Assembly: GCA_030432505.1 (NCBI GenBank)
Contig: JAUIHA010000039.1
Span: forward strand, 1-7,295
DNA length: 7,295 nucleotides
Direction: 5' to 3'
DNA from: a bacterium
GTDB lineage: Bacteria; Babelota; Babeliae; Babelales; RVW-14
Shown here: piece after piece, positions 1-5,996 of the stretch
Position numbering within the stretch: position 1 is the stretch's first letter
Layout of the letters: each line of letters begins with the position of its first letter
The notes under the pieces: generated by a model
The model's database searches: none
What the model was told of the DNA's origin: nothing
The model's input: the letters and a program-made list of their open reading frames with translations, nothing else
Translations under genes and position numbers: made by a program

Positions 1-1124
1 GCTAAAATTCGGCGTGCTTGTGTAAGCCCCTTTGCCTGCATAACTTCTTGAATTGGTTGCACCCCGTGGTCAGATGTAAAGGCAAAAAGTGTATTTTCTT
101 TTCCATAGGTGTTTTCAACATAGCTCATAAAATCGCCAATTTGTTTATCAAGATGATACAATAGGTCAATTACTTCAAAGCTGTCTGGACCATAAAAATG
201 TCCAAGTAAGTCGAGGTTGCTAATGCACAGCCATAAGATCATTCTGTCATTTTCATCAGGCTTAAAATTGTTTTCAAGACAAATTTTACCAAGTTCAAAA
301 ACTTTTTCTCCGGCGTTAGGTGTTTTTAGATAGAGATCAAACGGCTTTTTCTTGGAACGGTCAATGGTAATTTCTTTACGCTCAATCATACTGAAATCAA
401 AAGAACTGTTTTGATAGTTTTTTATTTGGGGAAACTTGTAATACTCACTGTCTTCTGGATGGAATGTTTTCCAGGTTACCGATTTGAGGTTCTTAAAATT
501 TTTGTCATTGAATTCTTTAGCCCATGAAGGCATTTCATCAAAATATTTTTTACTCGAGGTAAATCCTCCATTGTCATAGTCAAACCAAAAGGCCTTTCCA
601 AGCCGGTTTGCAACAGCAATTCCTGCACGTGGTTTTATGGTGATGCTAAAAACTTTATTTTTTTTGTTGTCTGTTGAAAGAAGGGCGAACTGATCAGAAA
701 GTCCATCAACTCGAGTTAATCGAGGTGACTTGAATTTATCTTCGTAGGTGTCACCATTTTTAAACACGGGTGCTTGCTCTGAATAATCATTTCCGTATGA
801 GATTCTTTTTCCTTGTTTATTAAACCAATCATTTCCAATAACACCATGGTCTTTTGGTAGGGTACCGGTACTGAGTGCATGATGTCCGGGCGCTGTTTCA
901 GGACTTCCGTGTGCATGAAAAGCGTTTTCATAAACAATTCCTTGGTCGAGGAAGCGTTTAAGGCCATGTTTGAAGTTATTGCGAAGTTTGGTGATATACG
1001 AATAGGCAAATTGATCGGCGATCATTATGATGGTTAGTTGAGGGCTTTTCTGAGGAGCGCAAAAAAGTGCCTTACTTGAAATCAAAAGTGTAATAATTAA
1101 TAACATCCGTATGATTTTTTTCAC
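1..1124 (-). CDS. PafA-type alkaline phosphatase, exported (C-terminus cut by window edge)
   Basis: This is an alkaline phosphatase superfamily phosphomonoesterase, expected to release phosphate from organic phosphates outside the inner membrane. The 374 visible residues read without a stop from a GTG start. A Lys/Arg start and a hydrophobic stretch (about 4-21) form a signal peptide, with likely cleavage after FCA (residue 23). Recognisable active-site elements, compared from memory with Elizabethkingia PafA, are metal ligand D37 (IADQF), nucleophile T77 (ETAPGH), N98 (GNDW), the K164-P-R166 pair typical of PafA monoesterases, D305/H309 (LDLLGH) and D352/H353 (SDHG). The last zinc-ligand His lies beyond the left edge. 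The GTG start is supported by AAGGAGA 6 bp upstream; the Met at codon 7 would destroy the signal peptide. It is divergent from the gene at 1265. The class is fairly sure; the physiological substrate is unknown, and a phosphodiesterase of the same fold is less likely because of K164/R166. Confidence 0.85.
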   Translation of the reverse strand, partial: MKKIIRMLLIITLLISSKALFCAPQKSPQLTIIMIADQFAYSYITKLRNNFKHGLKRFLDQGIVYENAFHAHGSPETAPGHHALSTGTLPKDHGVIGNDWFNKQGKRISYGNDYSEQAPVFKNGDTYEDKFKSPRLTRVDGLSDQFALLSTDNKKNKVFSITIKPRAGIAVANRLGKAFWFDYDNGGFTSSKKYFDEMPSWAKEFNDKNFKNLKSVTWKTFHPEDSEYYKFPQIKNYQNSSFDFSMIERKEITIDRSKKKPFDLYLKTPNAGEKVFELGKICLENNFKPDENDRMILWLCISNLDLLGHFYGPDSFEVIDLLYHLDKQIGDFMSYVENTYGKENTLFAFTSDHGVQPIQEVMQAKGLTQARRIL

Positions 1125-1130
1125 TTACTA

Positions 1131-1137
1131 TCTCCTT
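1131..1137 (-). promoter_or_regulatory. Ribosome binding site of the phosphatase gene
   Basis: AAGGAGA on the minus strand, 6 bp before the GTG at 1124. It decides the start: it supports the GTG over the in-frame ATG six codons later, and it preserves the positively charged beginning of the signal peptide. Confidence 0.75.
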
Positions 1138-1198
1138 TTTTTATCAGAACCTTTTTTGCTAAGGTCACTATAGCTTATGAAAAAACCAAAATTAAAGA

Positions 1199-1238
1199 TT
1201 CTTGAGGAATCTGCTTGATTATAGAATACTAAAAGCAG
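1199..1238 (+). promoter_or_regulatory. Candidate promoter with inverted repeat around the -10
   Basis: The 140-bp divergent spacer (1125-1264) should hold promoters for both flanking genes. On the plus strand TAGAAT at 1222-1227 is a 5/6 match to a -10. No good -35 lies at the right distance: the best 17-bp-spaced hexamer, TTCTTG at 1199, is poor. A 6-bp inverted repeat, CTGCTT (1211-1216) and AAGCAG (1233-1238), brackets this -10 and could be an operator, though arms this short arise by chance. On the minus strand TATAGT (1172-1167) is a possible -10 for the phosphatase, also without a convincing -35. Confidence 0.3.
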
Positions 1239-1264
1239 AAAAGATTTTTAGGAGAGATTAGTCT

Positions 1265-2251
1265 ATGAAGAAATTACTAGTATTGCTTGGAATGTTCCAT
1301 GTTTTTTCGTGTATATGTGCGTTAAATGTTTCATTTGATAATTCACTTGCAAACATGATGGAGCGCAAAACATTTACTCTGCGTGTTGAGTTAGATGAGT
1401 TTGATGCTGGTGTATATCACGAATCGCTTCGTTTTTCCATTGATGTTGCGGGTATAGAGCTTAAGCAGTGGCATGCTTCTATAGAGCCAGTGCAGGGTGA
1501 AGGTTCGTTATCTCGTAATACCGGTACGCTTTATAAACGACCATTTTCTGTAGATATTTTTTTTAGTGGTGAAGCGGAAGATGAAATTACGTTAGAAGAA
1601 AGAGATTTTTCTGGATGCAATGTGTATGTTTCATGTTTGTTACAAGGGCGTGATGGTCGGAATTACTCAAAAAGTTTAGCAGTGCCGTTTCCTAAAAATG
1701 AACAACATTTACTTGCGCACAGTCAGCAACCGGTGCATGTTGCACAGGCACAGCAAAGTGCATATCAAACTGAAGATGCATCATGGAAGGAACTTGAAAC
1801 ACCTGATGATGAAGAAAAGCGTATCTTTGATCAGTTGGTATTGCTATTTGGTCAGGTAGCACTTTTAATGAAGCGTGTTTTAACGTCAGACCTATTTGCC
1901 TGTTTTTACATTTTGCTCTTTGCATTCTTTTGTATCAAGGGGCTTAGGCGTTGGATACCTCAAGTTGCCAATATGCTGCCTCGTGGCCTTATTAATTACC
2001 ATCGTGGCCGTATATTTTTACGCTATGTGATGTTTGGGGGTGTTTTCTATATTTTACAGGTCTATTTACCTGACGATTTACTGTTGATGTTTTTGGCCTG
2101 TTTCTTTTTTATCTTCGGTATTTTTTGTATTCGACCAACGGCCTATTCTTCCACCTTTATGGGAAAACTGAAGCTGGTGCTGGGAATTGTCTTCTTGATG
2201 CTTGTAGTACCGCTGTTAACCAAGGCATGGCTGATTCATTTTGATAAATAG
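1265..2251 (+). CDS. Exported membrane protein, possible DsbD-alpha-like N-domain plus four membrane spans
   Basis: I do not recognise this 328-residue protein with certainty. It begins with a signal peptide (residues 1-19, ending CICA). A beta-rich domain (about 20-145) follows. Its LYKRPFSVDI (89-98) and VYVSCLLQG (120-128) segments recall the N-terminal domain of thiol:disulfide reductase DsbD; Cys124 sits where the first redox Cys would be, but no partner Cys follows about six residues later. A Gln-rich linker and acidic stretch (148-186) lead to four hydrophobic spans at about 206-225, 251-268, 271-289 and 302-322. Two spans carry spaced cysteines (C213/C223 and C279/C288). The eight-span core of DsbD and its thioredoxin tail are absent. 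AGGAGA at 1250-1255 lies 9 bp before ATG, and a hairpin terminator follows. Expected topology is a large periplasmic domain anchored in the inner membrane. It could equally be a lineage-specific membrane protein. Confidence 0.75.
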   Translation: MKKLLVLLGMFHVFSCICALNVSFDNSLANMMERKTFTLRVELDEFDAGVYHESLRFSIDVAGIELKQWHASIEPVQGEGSLSRNTGTLYKRPFSVDIFFSGEAEDEITLEERDFSGCNVYVSCLLQGRDGRNYSKSLAVPFPKNEQHLLAHSQQPVHVAQAQQSAYQTEDASWKELETPDDEEKRIFDQLVLLFGQVALLMKRVLTSDLFACFYILLFAFFCIKGLRRWIPQVANMLPRGLINYHRGRIFLRYVMFGGVFYILQVYLPDDLLLMFLACFFFIFGIFCIRPTAYSSTFMGKLKLVLGIVFLMLVVPLLTKAWLIHFDK

Positions 2252-2262
2252 CTGATTTTTTT

Positions 2263-2290
2263 GAAAACTGCCTCTGAGAGGTCTTTTCTC
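2263..2290 (+). terminator. Probable intrinsic terminator after the membrane-protein gene
   Basis: Twelve bases after the stop codon, GAAAA (2263-2267) and TTTTC (2284-2288) flank a CCTC-TGA-GAGG hairpin (2271-2281). The inner stem is only 4 bp of strong pairing plus the A/T outer stem across a small internal loop, so it is a modest terminator. It separates this gene from the strong promoter that follows at 2304. Confidence 0.5.
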
Positions 2291-2303
2291 ATTATCTTGA
2301 TAA

Positions 2304-2331
2304 TTGACAATTTGAAATATTTTGATATAAT
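2304..2331 (+). promoter_or_regulatory. Perfect-consensus promoter of the EndoU-like gene
   Basis: TTGACA at 2304-2309 and TATAAT at 2326-2331 are both exact matches to the housekeeping-sigma consensus, with a 16-bp spacer. TG at 2323-2324 adds an extended -10 (TGATATAAT). Transcription would start near 2338, giving a leader of about 50 nt before the ATG at 2388. No clear operator palindrome overlaps it, so expression may be strong and constitutive unless a regulator binds elsewhere. Confidence 0.85.
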
Positions 2332-2372
2332 GGGAGTATATAGTTAAAATTAAGATAAAAATGGGTCTTAGT

Positions 2373-2377
2373 TGGGG
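2373..2377 (+). promoter_or_regulatory. Ribosome binding site selecting the ATG at 2388
   Basis: A GGGGG run 10 bp before ATG 2388 can pair with the CCUCC anti-Shine-Dalgarno (one G-U pair). The in-frame ATG at 2361 has no purine-rich site with comparable strength upstream, and it would put nine extra residues in front of a standard signal peptide. The start at 2388 is therefore preferred. Confidence 0.55.
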
Positions 2378-2387
2378 GTTATTCTAT

Positions 2388-4301
2388 ATGAAGAAATTTT
2401 TTAGTTTTTTATTATTATTTTCGCTTATTTTTCAGGCAAATTTTCTTGTTGCTACTGGAGGGAGTCGGCAGGGATCTACTCTTCTAGGTAGATCGCAGGC
2501 TAGTACTACGTCTAATACTATAAGCTCTAACCCTCGTGCGATACCTGCTATGGAAGAAAAACTTTTATCTGGAAAGTTGCAAAAATCGGTACGCATCTTT
2601 GTTTTATATATAAGGTTTTTCCACAAGATTCCTAACGATGAATTCTATCAAAATTATCGAAAAGCACTTTATGGTGACAGTGATGGAATCCAGCCGTTTG
2701 TTGAACTTGTTGATTCTATATTTGATCAACATGGAAAATTTTCATTAGATTATAAGCAGCTTAGTGAACTTAAAGAAATGAAAAAGAAACTGGATAAATT
2801 TTTTAATGAAGTTGAAGGAAAAATTTCTCAAAAGAAAGGAAAAGAAAGGTGTGCTGCGATTGAGCAATATTGTTTAAACCCACAGGGATCTGATAGGTGT
2901 GAAACATGTATTAAAAATCGTGACACTTATGATAAGTGTGAGCAGTGTACTGATCATAAAATTAAGCTTGCTGAATTGCTTAAGAATCACGGTTCAAAAG
3001 AAGAGAAAAAACAAAAGAAAGATGTTCAAGAAGCAAAAAAAATTAGGAAAAAATTGTGCGAAAACTGTGAGAAGCATGCTAAGCACTTGTTTAAAATAAA
3101 GTGTAAACAGTGCATAAAAAACATTAAGAAGCAAAACAAACCAAAAAGTAATACTATTGATTCCCTAGAAGACGGGCTATTAGCAAATAAGGTATGCAAA
3201 ATTGTAGGATGTAATAATCCCACTCCAATTCAAAGAATGTTTGCCAAAATATATTTTTATAGTTTCTATTGTAGAGATCTTTATCCAAATAATGAGTTAA
3301 AACAACTAGTAGATTTTTTAGTCCATTGTGATGGAAAGCATGGTGGCAGTGATAATGTAATATTTAATTTACTTGTAGTTAGTGTTCCATCATTCAAATT
3401 ATGTTTTCTGCTTGCTACGCCTATGAAAAAATTTTTAGACGGAAAGCAGGAATTTGATCTTAAAGACTTACTAGACATTTCTTTCTTGCCAGATTTTAAT
3501 GAATCTGCTCAACAGAGATTGTATGCAAGAATTAGACTGGAGGTTGAAAAGAAGCAACTGAGTGTTGATGAAAAGAAAGAAATAGCAGCGCTGATAATTA
3601 AGCAGTTGGACGATAAGAACAAGCTTTACGGTGATAATAAAGGTTATCGCCTTTGTTCTCACATATACAGAGATCTTATTTTATGTGCGTTACATTGTGA
3701 CTTAGAGAGTCTTTGTCATAATGGAGATGTTAATATTGTTTTAGTTATGGACGATCATCTAAAGGGAATAACTTTTGCAAATAAGTCAGGAGATTTCCAG
3801 GGTGGTCATTTTTATAAAACTGAGACATGCGACGTTCCTAACAACACTCGCTATAAATATTCCGTAAAGGTCAACGGTTTAGGGCGTGATGGATTAGTGG
3901 GCGTGACATGGAAAATAGACGACAAAATTCGTCATTGTTCAGTTGATCATAAAAGTAAAACTTCAACACTTTTTCCTAAATGCTTTGACGCAGATAATTT
4001 TATCAAAAAATTGTCCGATATTTGGAATAAGTTAGCACTTTGCTTTGAAGATATCGATACGGATGTAATGGATATTAAAGATGGAGAATTTTCAGCAAAA
4101 GTAATAGCTGGCGTGGATTCAAGTAAAAATTTGAGAAGTATTAATTTTGAGATTAGTGACAAACATGTCGCTTATTGTGGGGACAAGGCAGAATGTCCTT
4201 ATCTAAGTAAAAAAGTAAACTATACGATTTGTTTCATTTTTGACGATATTAATGGATCTGTGTTACATACAATTAAAACAGTATTTCCATTCTCAACTTA
4301 G
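2388..4301 (+). CDS. Secreted Cys-rich protein with C-terminal EndoU-like ribonuclease domain
   Basis: The 637-residue product starts with a signal peptide (MKKFFSF, hydrophobic core to about residue 22) followed by a Ser/Thr-rich linker. A Lys-rich, partly helical region (about 130-255) holds four CxxC pairs at 171/174, 184/187, 224/227 and 239/242, arranged as two Cys4 units that could bind zinc. A helical middle region (about 270-440) is unrecognised. The C-terminus (about 448-637) matches the bacterial EndoU pattern: H457 in DHLKG, H474 in GGHF, then K524 in KTSTLFP, followed by a helix and a final beta region ending TVFP. EndoU enzymes cleave RNA, usually after uridines, and occur as toxin tips or secreted nucleases. 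No adjacent immunity gene is recognisable, and the protein appears exported as a whole, which favours a host or environmental RNA target. The EndoU call rests on motif order, not on an alignment. The gene has its own strong promoter and converges on the gene at 4308-4643. Confidence 0.75.
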   Translation: MKKFFSFLLLFSLIFQANFLVATGGSRQGSTLLGRSQASTTSNTISSNPRAIPAMEEKLLSGKLQKSVRIFVLYIRFFHKIPNDEFYQNYRKALYGDSDGIQPFVELVDSIFDQHGKFSLDYKQLSELKEMKKKLDKFFNEVEGKISQKKGKERCAAIEQYCLNPQGSDRCETCIKNRDTYDKCEQCTDHKIKLAELLKNHGSKEEKKQKKDVQEAKKIRKKLCENCEKHAKHLFKIKCKQCIKNIKKQNKPKSNTIDSLEDGLLANKVCKIVGCNNPTPIQRMFAKIYFYSFYCRDLYPNNELKQLVDFLVHCDGKHGGSDNVIFNLLVVSVPSFKLCFLLATPMKKFLDGKQEFDLKDLLDISFLPDFNESAQQRLYARIRLEVEKKQLSVDEKKEIAALIIKQLDDKNKLYGDNKGYRLCSHIYRDLILCALHCDLESLCHNGDVNIVLVMDDHLKGITFANKSGDFQGGHFYKTETCDVPNNTRYKYSVKVNGLGRDGLVGVTWKIDDKIRHCSVDHKSKTSTLFPKCFDADNFIKKLSDIWNKLALCFEDIDTDVMDIKDGEFSAKVIAGVDSSKNLRSINFEISDKHVAYCGDKAECPYLSKKVNYTICFIFDDINGSVLHTIKTVFPFST

Positions 4302-4307
4302 TACCAA

Positions 4308-4643
4308 TTAATTATTAAGATGAGTGAGGGCCTTAGAGCTGAAGCTACTGTGGAGCTTGTTTCTGAATATATTGAGCATTATTTGATAGCAAGCCGGGCA
4401 GCAATCTAGATTTTCCTCATTACTAAAACAGAGATCTATGCATTCAAAGTGAAATAGATGGTGGTGAATGAGATTCTGAGGGCATACTTTGTACTGTGAT
4501 TTAGTAGATTGATTATACTGATCAATATTGATTAATTCTTCACTCAGGGGATTAATACATTTTGGAGCTAGGCACATTTGAGCTGAAAGAGATGGGCTTG
4601 CAATAAGCAAGCATGCGAATAAGGCGAGTATTGATTTTTTCAT
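4308..4643 (-). CDS. Small secreted Cys/His-rich protein, RING-H2-like
   Basis: This encodes 111 residues with a clear signal peptide (MKKSILALFACLL..., likely cleaved after SLSA, residue 21). The mature part has eight Cys (24, 29, 54, 68, 72, 81, 82, 85) and a His cluster (60-62, 65). The stretch H62-x2-H65-x2-C68-I-D followed by C82-P-A-C85 closely resembles the second half of a RING-H2 finger, the zinc domain of ubiquitin E3 ligases. C24-x4-C29 and C54 could supply the remaining ligands, although the C-x4-C pair and the C54-to-H62 gap deviate from the usual pattern. A disulfide-rich secreted protein is the main alternative. The ATG at 4643 is preferred over an in-frame ATG 21 codons upstream: it starts the signal peptide directly and has GGGA about 8 bp upstream. 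Its stop is 6 bp from that of the EndoU-like gene on the other strand. Confidence 0.7.
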   Translation of the reverse strand: MKKSILALFACLLIASPSLSAQMCLAPKCINPLSEELINIDQYNQSTKSQYKVCPQNLIHHHLFHFECIDLCFSNEENLDCCPACYQIMLNIFRNKLHSSFSSKALTHLNN

Positions 4644-4675
4644 AGTATTTTCCCATGTGTGAAGTGTCTCATATA

Positions 4676-4702
4676 CCCATGCTGATATGAGCATAGCATG
4701 GG
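4676..4702. repeat. 8-bp palindrome over the candidate -10 of the RING-like gene
   Basis: CCCATGCT (4676-4683) and AGCATGGG (4695-4702) form a perfect inverted repeat with an 11-bp spacer; AGCAT is also repeated in tandem at 4690-4699. It overlaps the putative -10 of the minus-strand gene, as a repressor operator would. If transcription instead starts upstream of it, the same sequence would fold as a 5' leader hairpin. Confidence 0.5.
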
Positions 4703-4717
4703 ACATTAATGAATCAA
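4690..4717 (-). promoter_or_regulatory. Candidate promoter of the RING-like gene
   Basis: On the minus strand TTGATT (4717-4712) and TATGCT (4695-4690) are separated by 16 bp, each matching 4 of 6 consensus bases. Transcription would start around 4683, leaving a leader of about 40 nt before ATG 4643. The match is weak, so activation or derepression is possible. Confidence 0.35.
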
Positions 4718-4760
4718 AAAATAACGGATATTCTAGGGTTTTTTAGATACTTGATTCATT
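4708..4760. repeat. 10-bp inverted repeat with 33-bp spacer
   Basis: AATGAATCAA (4708-4717) is matched perfectly by TTGATTCATT (4751-4760). The left arm contains the candidate -35 of the RING-like gene. It could be a pair of binding sites or a loose stem with an A-run/T-run inside the loop. In AT-rich DNA chance is a real alternative. Confidence 0.4.
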
Positions 4761-4784
4761 TTAATTACTACTATGAATTTTTAG

Positions 4785-4824
4785 AATAAAAGAGGCCTGC
4801 TTTTTACTGCAGGCCTCTTTTATT
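4785..4824 (-). terminator. Strong intrinsic terminator of the der-lptB-hpf operon
   Basis: A perfect 16-bp stem, AATAAAAGAGGCCTGC (4785-4800) against its complement (4809-4824), encloses an 8-nt loop. The GC-rich core AGAGGCCTGC is followed, on either strand, by a T-rich run, so it could work in both directions. The hpf-side arm overlaps the first two bases of the hpf stop triplet as read on the plus strand, so the hairpin begins inside the stop codon. Confidence 0.92.
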
Positions 4825-5182
4825 AGAGCTTATATTTGTCAGAAGCGAATTTGTTCTTTTCGTTTTCTCGCTTATGATTTTTATCTTTTTGTTTATCTTT
4901 TTCTTTTTTCAGAAGTTTTACCATTTTATCAATGGTATTATCAATTGCGATGTAAAGATCTTCACATTCATCGTGTGAATCAAGGCTGTAGTTAGGTGTT
5001 CTTAAATGCAACTGAGCTTTGTTGTATGCGTGTGTTTTGTGACCTTCAATGTGAAGTTCAACATTGAGTGGTGTTGCATTTTCATCTTTGAGGAAATCCG
5101 TAATTTTTTGGAGTTTTTCTTTTGCATGCTGTTCAAGAGGATCTGAGTGAGGCATATTTTTGAAGGATATTTTTATGTTCAT
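4823..5182 (-). CDS. hpf: Ribosome hibernation promoting factor, short type (HPF/RaiA family)
   Basis: This 119-residue cytoplasmic protein binds the small ribosomal subunit at the decoding and tRNA sites and silences ribosomes in slow growth. The whole family domain is present (about 1-98). It starts MNIKISFKN, followed by a helix with HAKEKLQKITDFL, a beta strand LNVELHIEG, strands ending in LHLRTP and YSLDSHDECEDLYIAIDNTIDK, and a basic helix. A Lys/Glu/Asn-rich tail (about 93-119) extends it beyond the typical 95-residue form. The dimerisation domain of long HPF is missing. AAGGAA lies about 5 bp before ATG 5182. A longer reading frame adds 32 residues overlapping the end of lptB and lacks family similarity there. 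It sits 31 bp after lptB; the lptB-hpf neighbourhood is also known in proteobacteria, where rpoN lies between. Confidence 0.92.
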   Translation of the reverse strand: MNIKISFKNMPHSDPLEQHAKEKLQKITDFLKDENATPLNVELHIEGHKTHAYNKAQLHLRTPNYSLDSHDECEDLYIAIDNTIDKMVKLLKKEKDKQKDKNHKRENEKNKFASDKYKL

Positions 5183-5213
5183 GCAGTTCCTTTCGTTTCT
5201 ACCGTGTTCGGTA

Positions 5214-5990
5214 TTATAAATAACGATGGGACATTTCTTGATAAAATTGATTCCCAAGGTAACTTTCTTTTGTCGCATTACTCTTAAGTATATCCTGAAT
5301 ACTTCCAGAAGTAACTACTTTTCCATCAATGATGACATAAACCTTATCGGCAATTGAAAGAAGCTGATCAACATAATGGTCTGAAATAATCACACCCATG
5401 CCATGCTGCGTTGCCATGTTTTTAAAAATAGTCTTGAGTTCATAGATTGATTTTGGATCAACACCAGCAAACGGTTCATCAAGCATAATCATTTTTGGAT
5501 GCATTAAAAGTGAACGAATTACCTCAAGCTTTCGCTTTTGTCCACCTGAGAGTGTTCCTGCTTGTTGGGTGAGTGGTGTAGTTAATGAAATTTTTTCAAA
5601 CCAGTCATCACGTTGCGTATTAAATTCGTGCTTACTTTTTTTATGCCAGGTGTGGTGATAATGGTATACAAGGTCAAGGTTTTCACTTACACTCATTTGC
5701 TGAAAAATAGAAGGATGTTGTGGTAGATACACGAGTCCTTCTGCAATGCGCTTATGAATAGCCCATGAGTTGATGATGTTGCCATTGAGCGAGATACTAT
5801 TTTTTTCTACTGTGGGCTTAGGAGCTTGGTATAAACCGGTAACAGCTTTTAGCAGTGTTGTTTTCCCCGCACCATTTGGTCCCAAAAAAGCGGTAACCTT
5901 TTCAAGGCCTGCAGAAAAAGAAATATCATGAAGTATGGTTCGTTTACCAGCGGCATAACTAAGATTTTCTACATGTAGGAATGCTGACAT
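5214..5990 (-). CDS. lptB: LPS export ABC transporter ATP-binding protein LptB
   Basis: This is the ATPase of the LptB2FGC complex, which extracts lipopolysaccharide from the inner membrane for delivery to the outer membrane. The 258 residues contain Walker A GPNGAGKTT (37-45), Q-loop Q91, signature LSGGQ (147-151), Walker B with MLDEP (169-173, catalytic E172), D-loop AGVDP (175-179) and switch H205. Family-specific marks separate it from other ABC ATPases: EGLVYLPQHPSIF (84-96), LDEPFAGVDP, and the terminal YLGNQF (244-249), which corresponds to the YLGxxF ending of LptB. An insertion around 111-127 (HHTWHKKSKHEF) makes it slightly longer than the usual roughly 240 residues. It starts 6 bp after the der stop, so translation is likely coupled; the upstream AGG is a weak binding site. 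No other lpt gene lies in this window. Confidence 0.93.
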   Translation of the reverse strand: MSAFLHVENLSYAAGKRTILHDISFSAGLEKVTAFLGPNGAGKTTLLKAVTGLYQAPKPTVEKNSISLNGNIINSWAIHKRIAEGLVYLPQHPSIFQQMSVSENLDLVYHYHHTWHKKSKHEFNTQRDDWFEKISLTTPLTQQAGTLSGGQKRKLEVIRSLLMHPKMIMLDEPFAGVDPKSIYELKTIFKNMATQHGMGVIISDHYVDQLLSIADKVYVIIDGKVVTSGSIQDILKSNATKESYLGNQFYQEMSHRYL

Positions 5991-5996
5991 GTCTGC

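Noticed and set aside
716..1009. Minus-strand 97-codon open frame
   Set aside because: It lies in another frame inside the phosphatase gene, whose product has a complete active-site pattern; no family features or signal in the shadow.
1304..1318. Lipoprotein signal (VFSC or CICA region) in the membrane-protein gene
   Set aside because: The residue before the second-last position is Phe, not the small or aliphatic residue of a lipobox; an ordinary signal peptide fits better.
2361..2387. Upstream in-frame ATG for the EndoU-like gene
   Set aside because: No Shine-Dalgarno site precedes it and it adds nine residues before a textbook signal peptide.
2388..4643. Toxin-immunity pair (EndoU toxin with the converging small gene as immunity protein)
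   Set aside because: Immunity genes normally lie directly downstream on the same strand and act in the cytoplasm; this one is convergent and carries a signal peptide.
4644..4706. 21-residue N-terminal extension of the RING-like gene
   Set aside because: No ribosome site upstream of 4706, and the extension overlaps the palindrome and candidate promoter; the Met at 4643 starts a signal peptide.
5183..5278. 32-residue N-terminal extension of hpf overlapping lptB
   Set aside because: HPF family proteins begin at MNIKI, which has AAGGAA just upstream; the extension is the antiphase reading of the lptB end.
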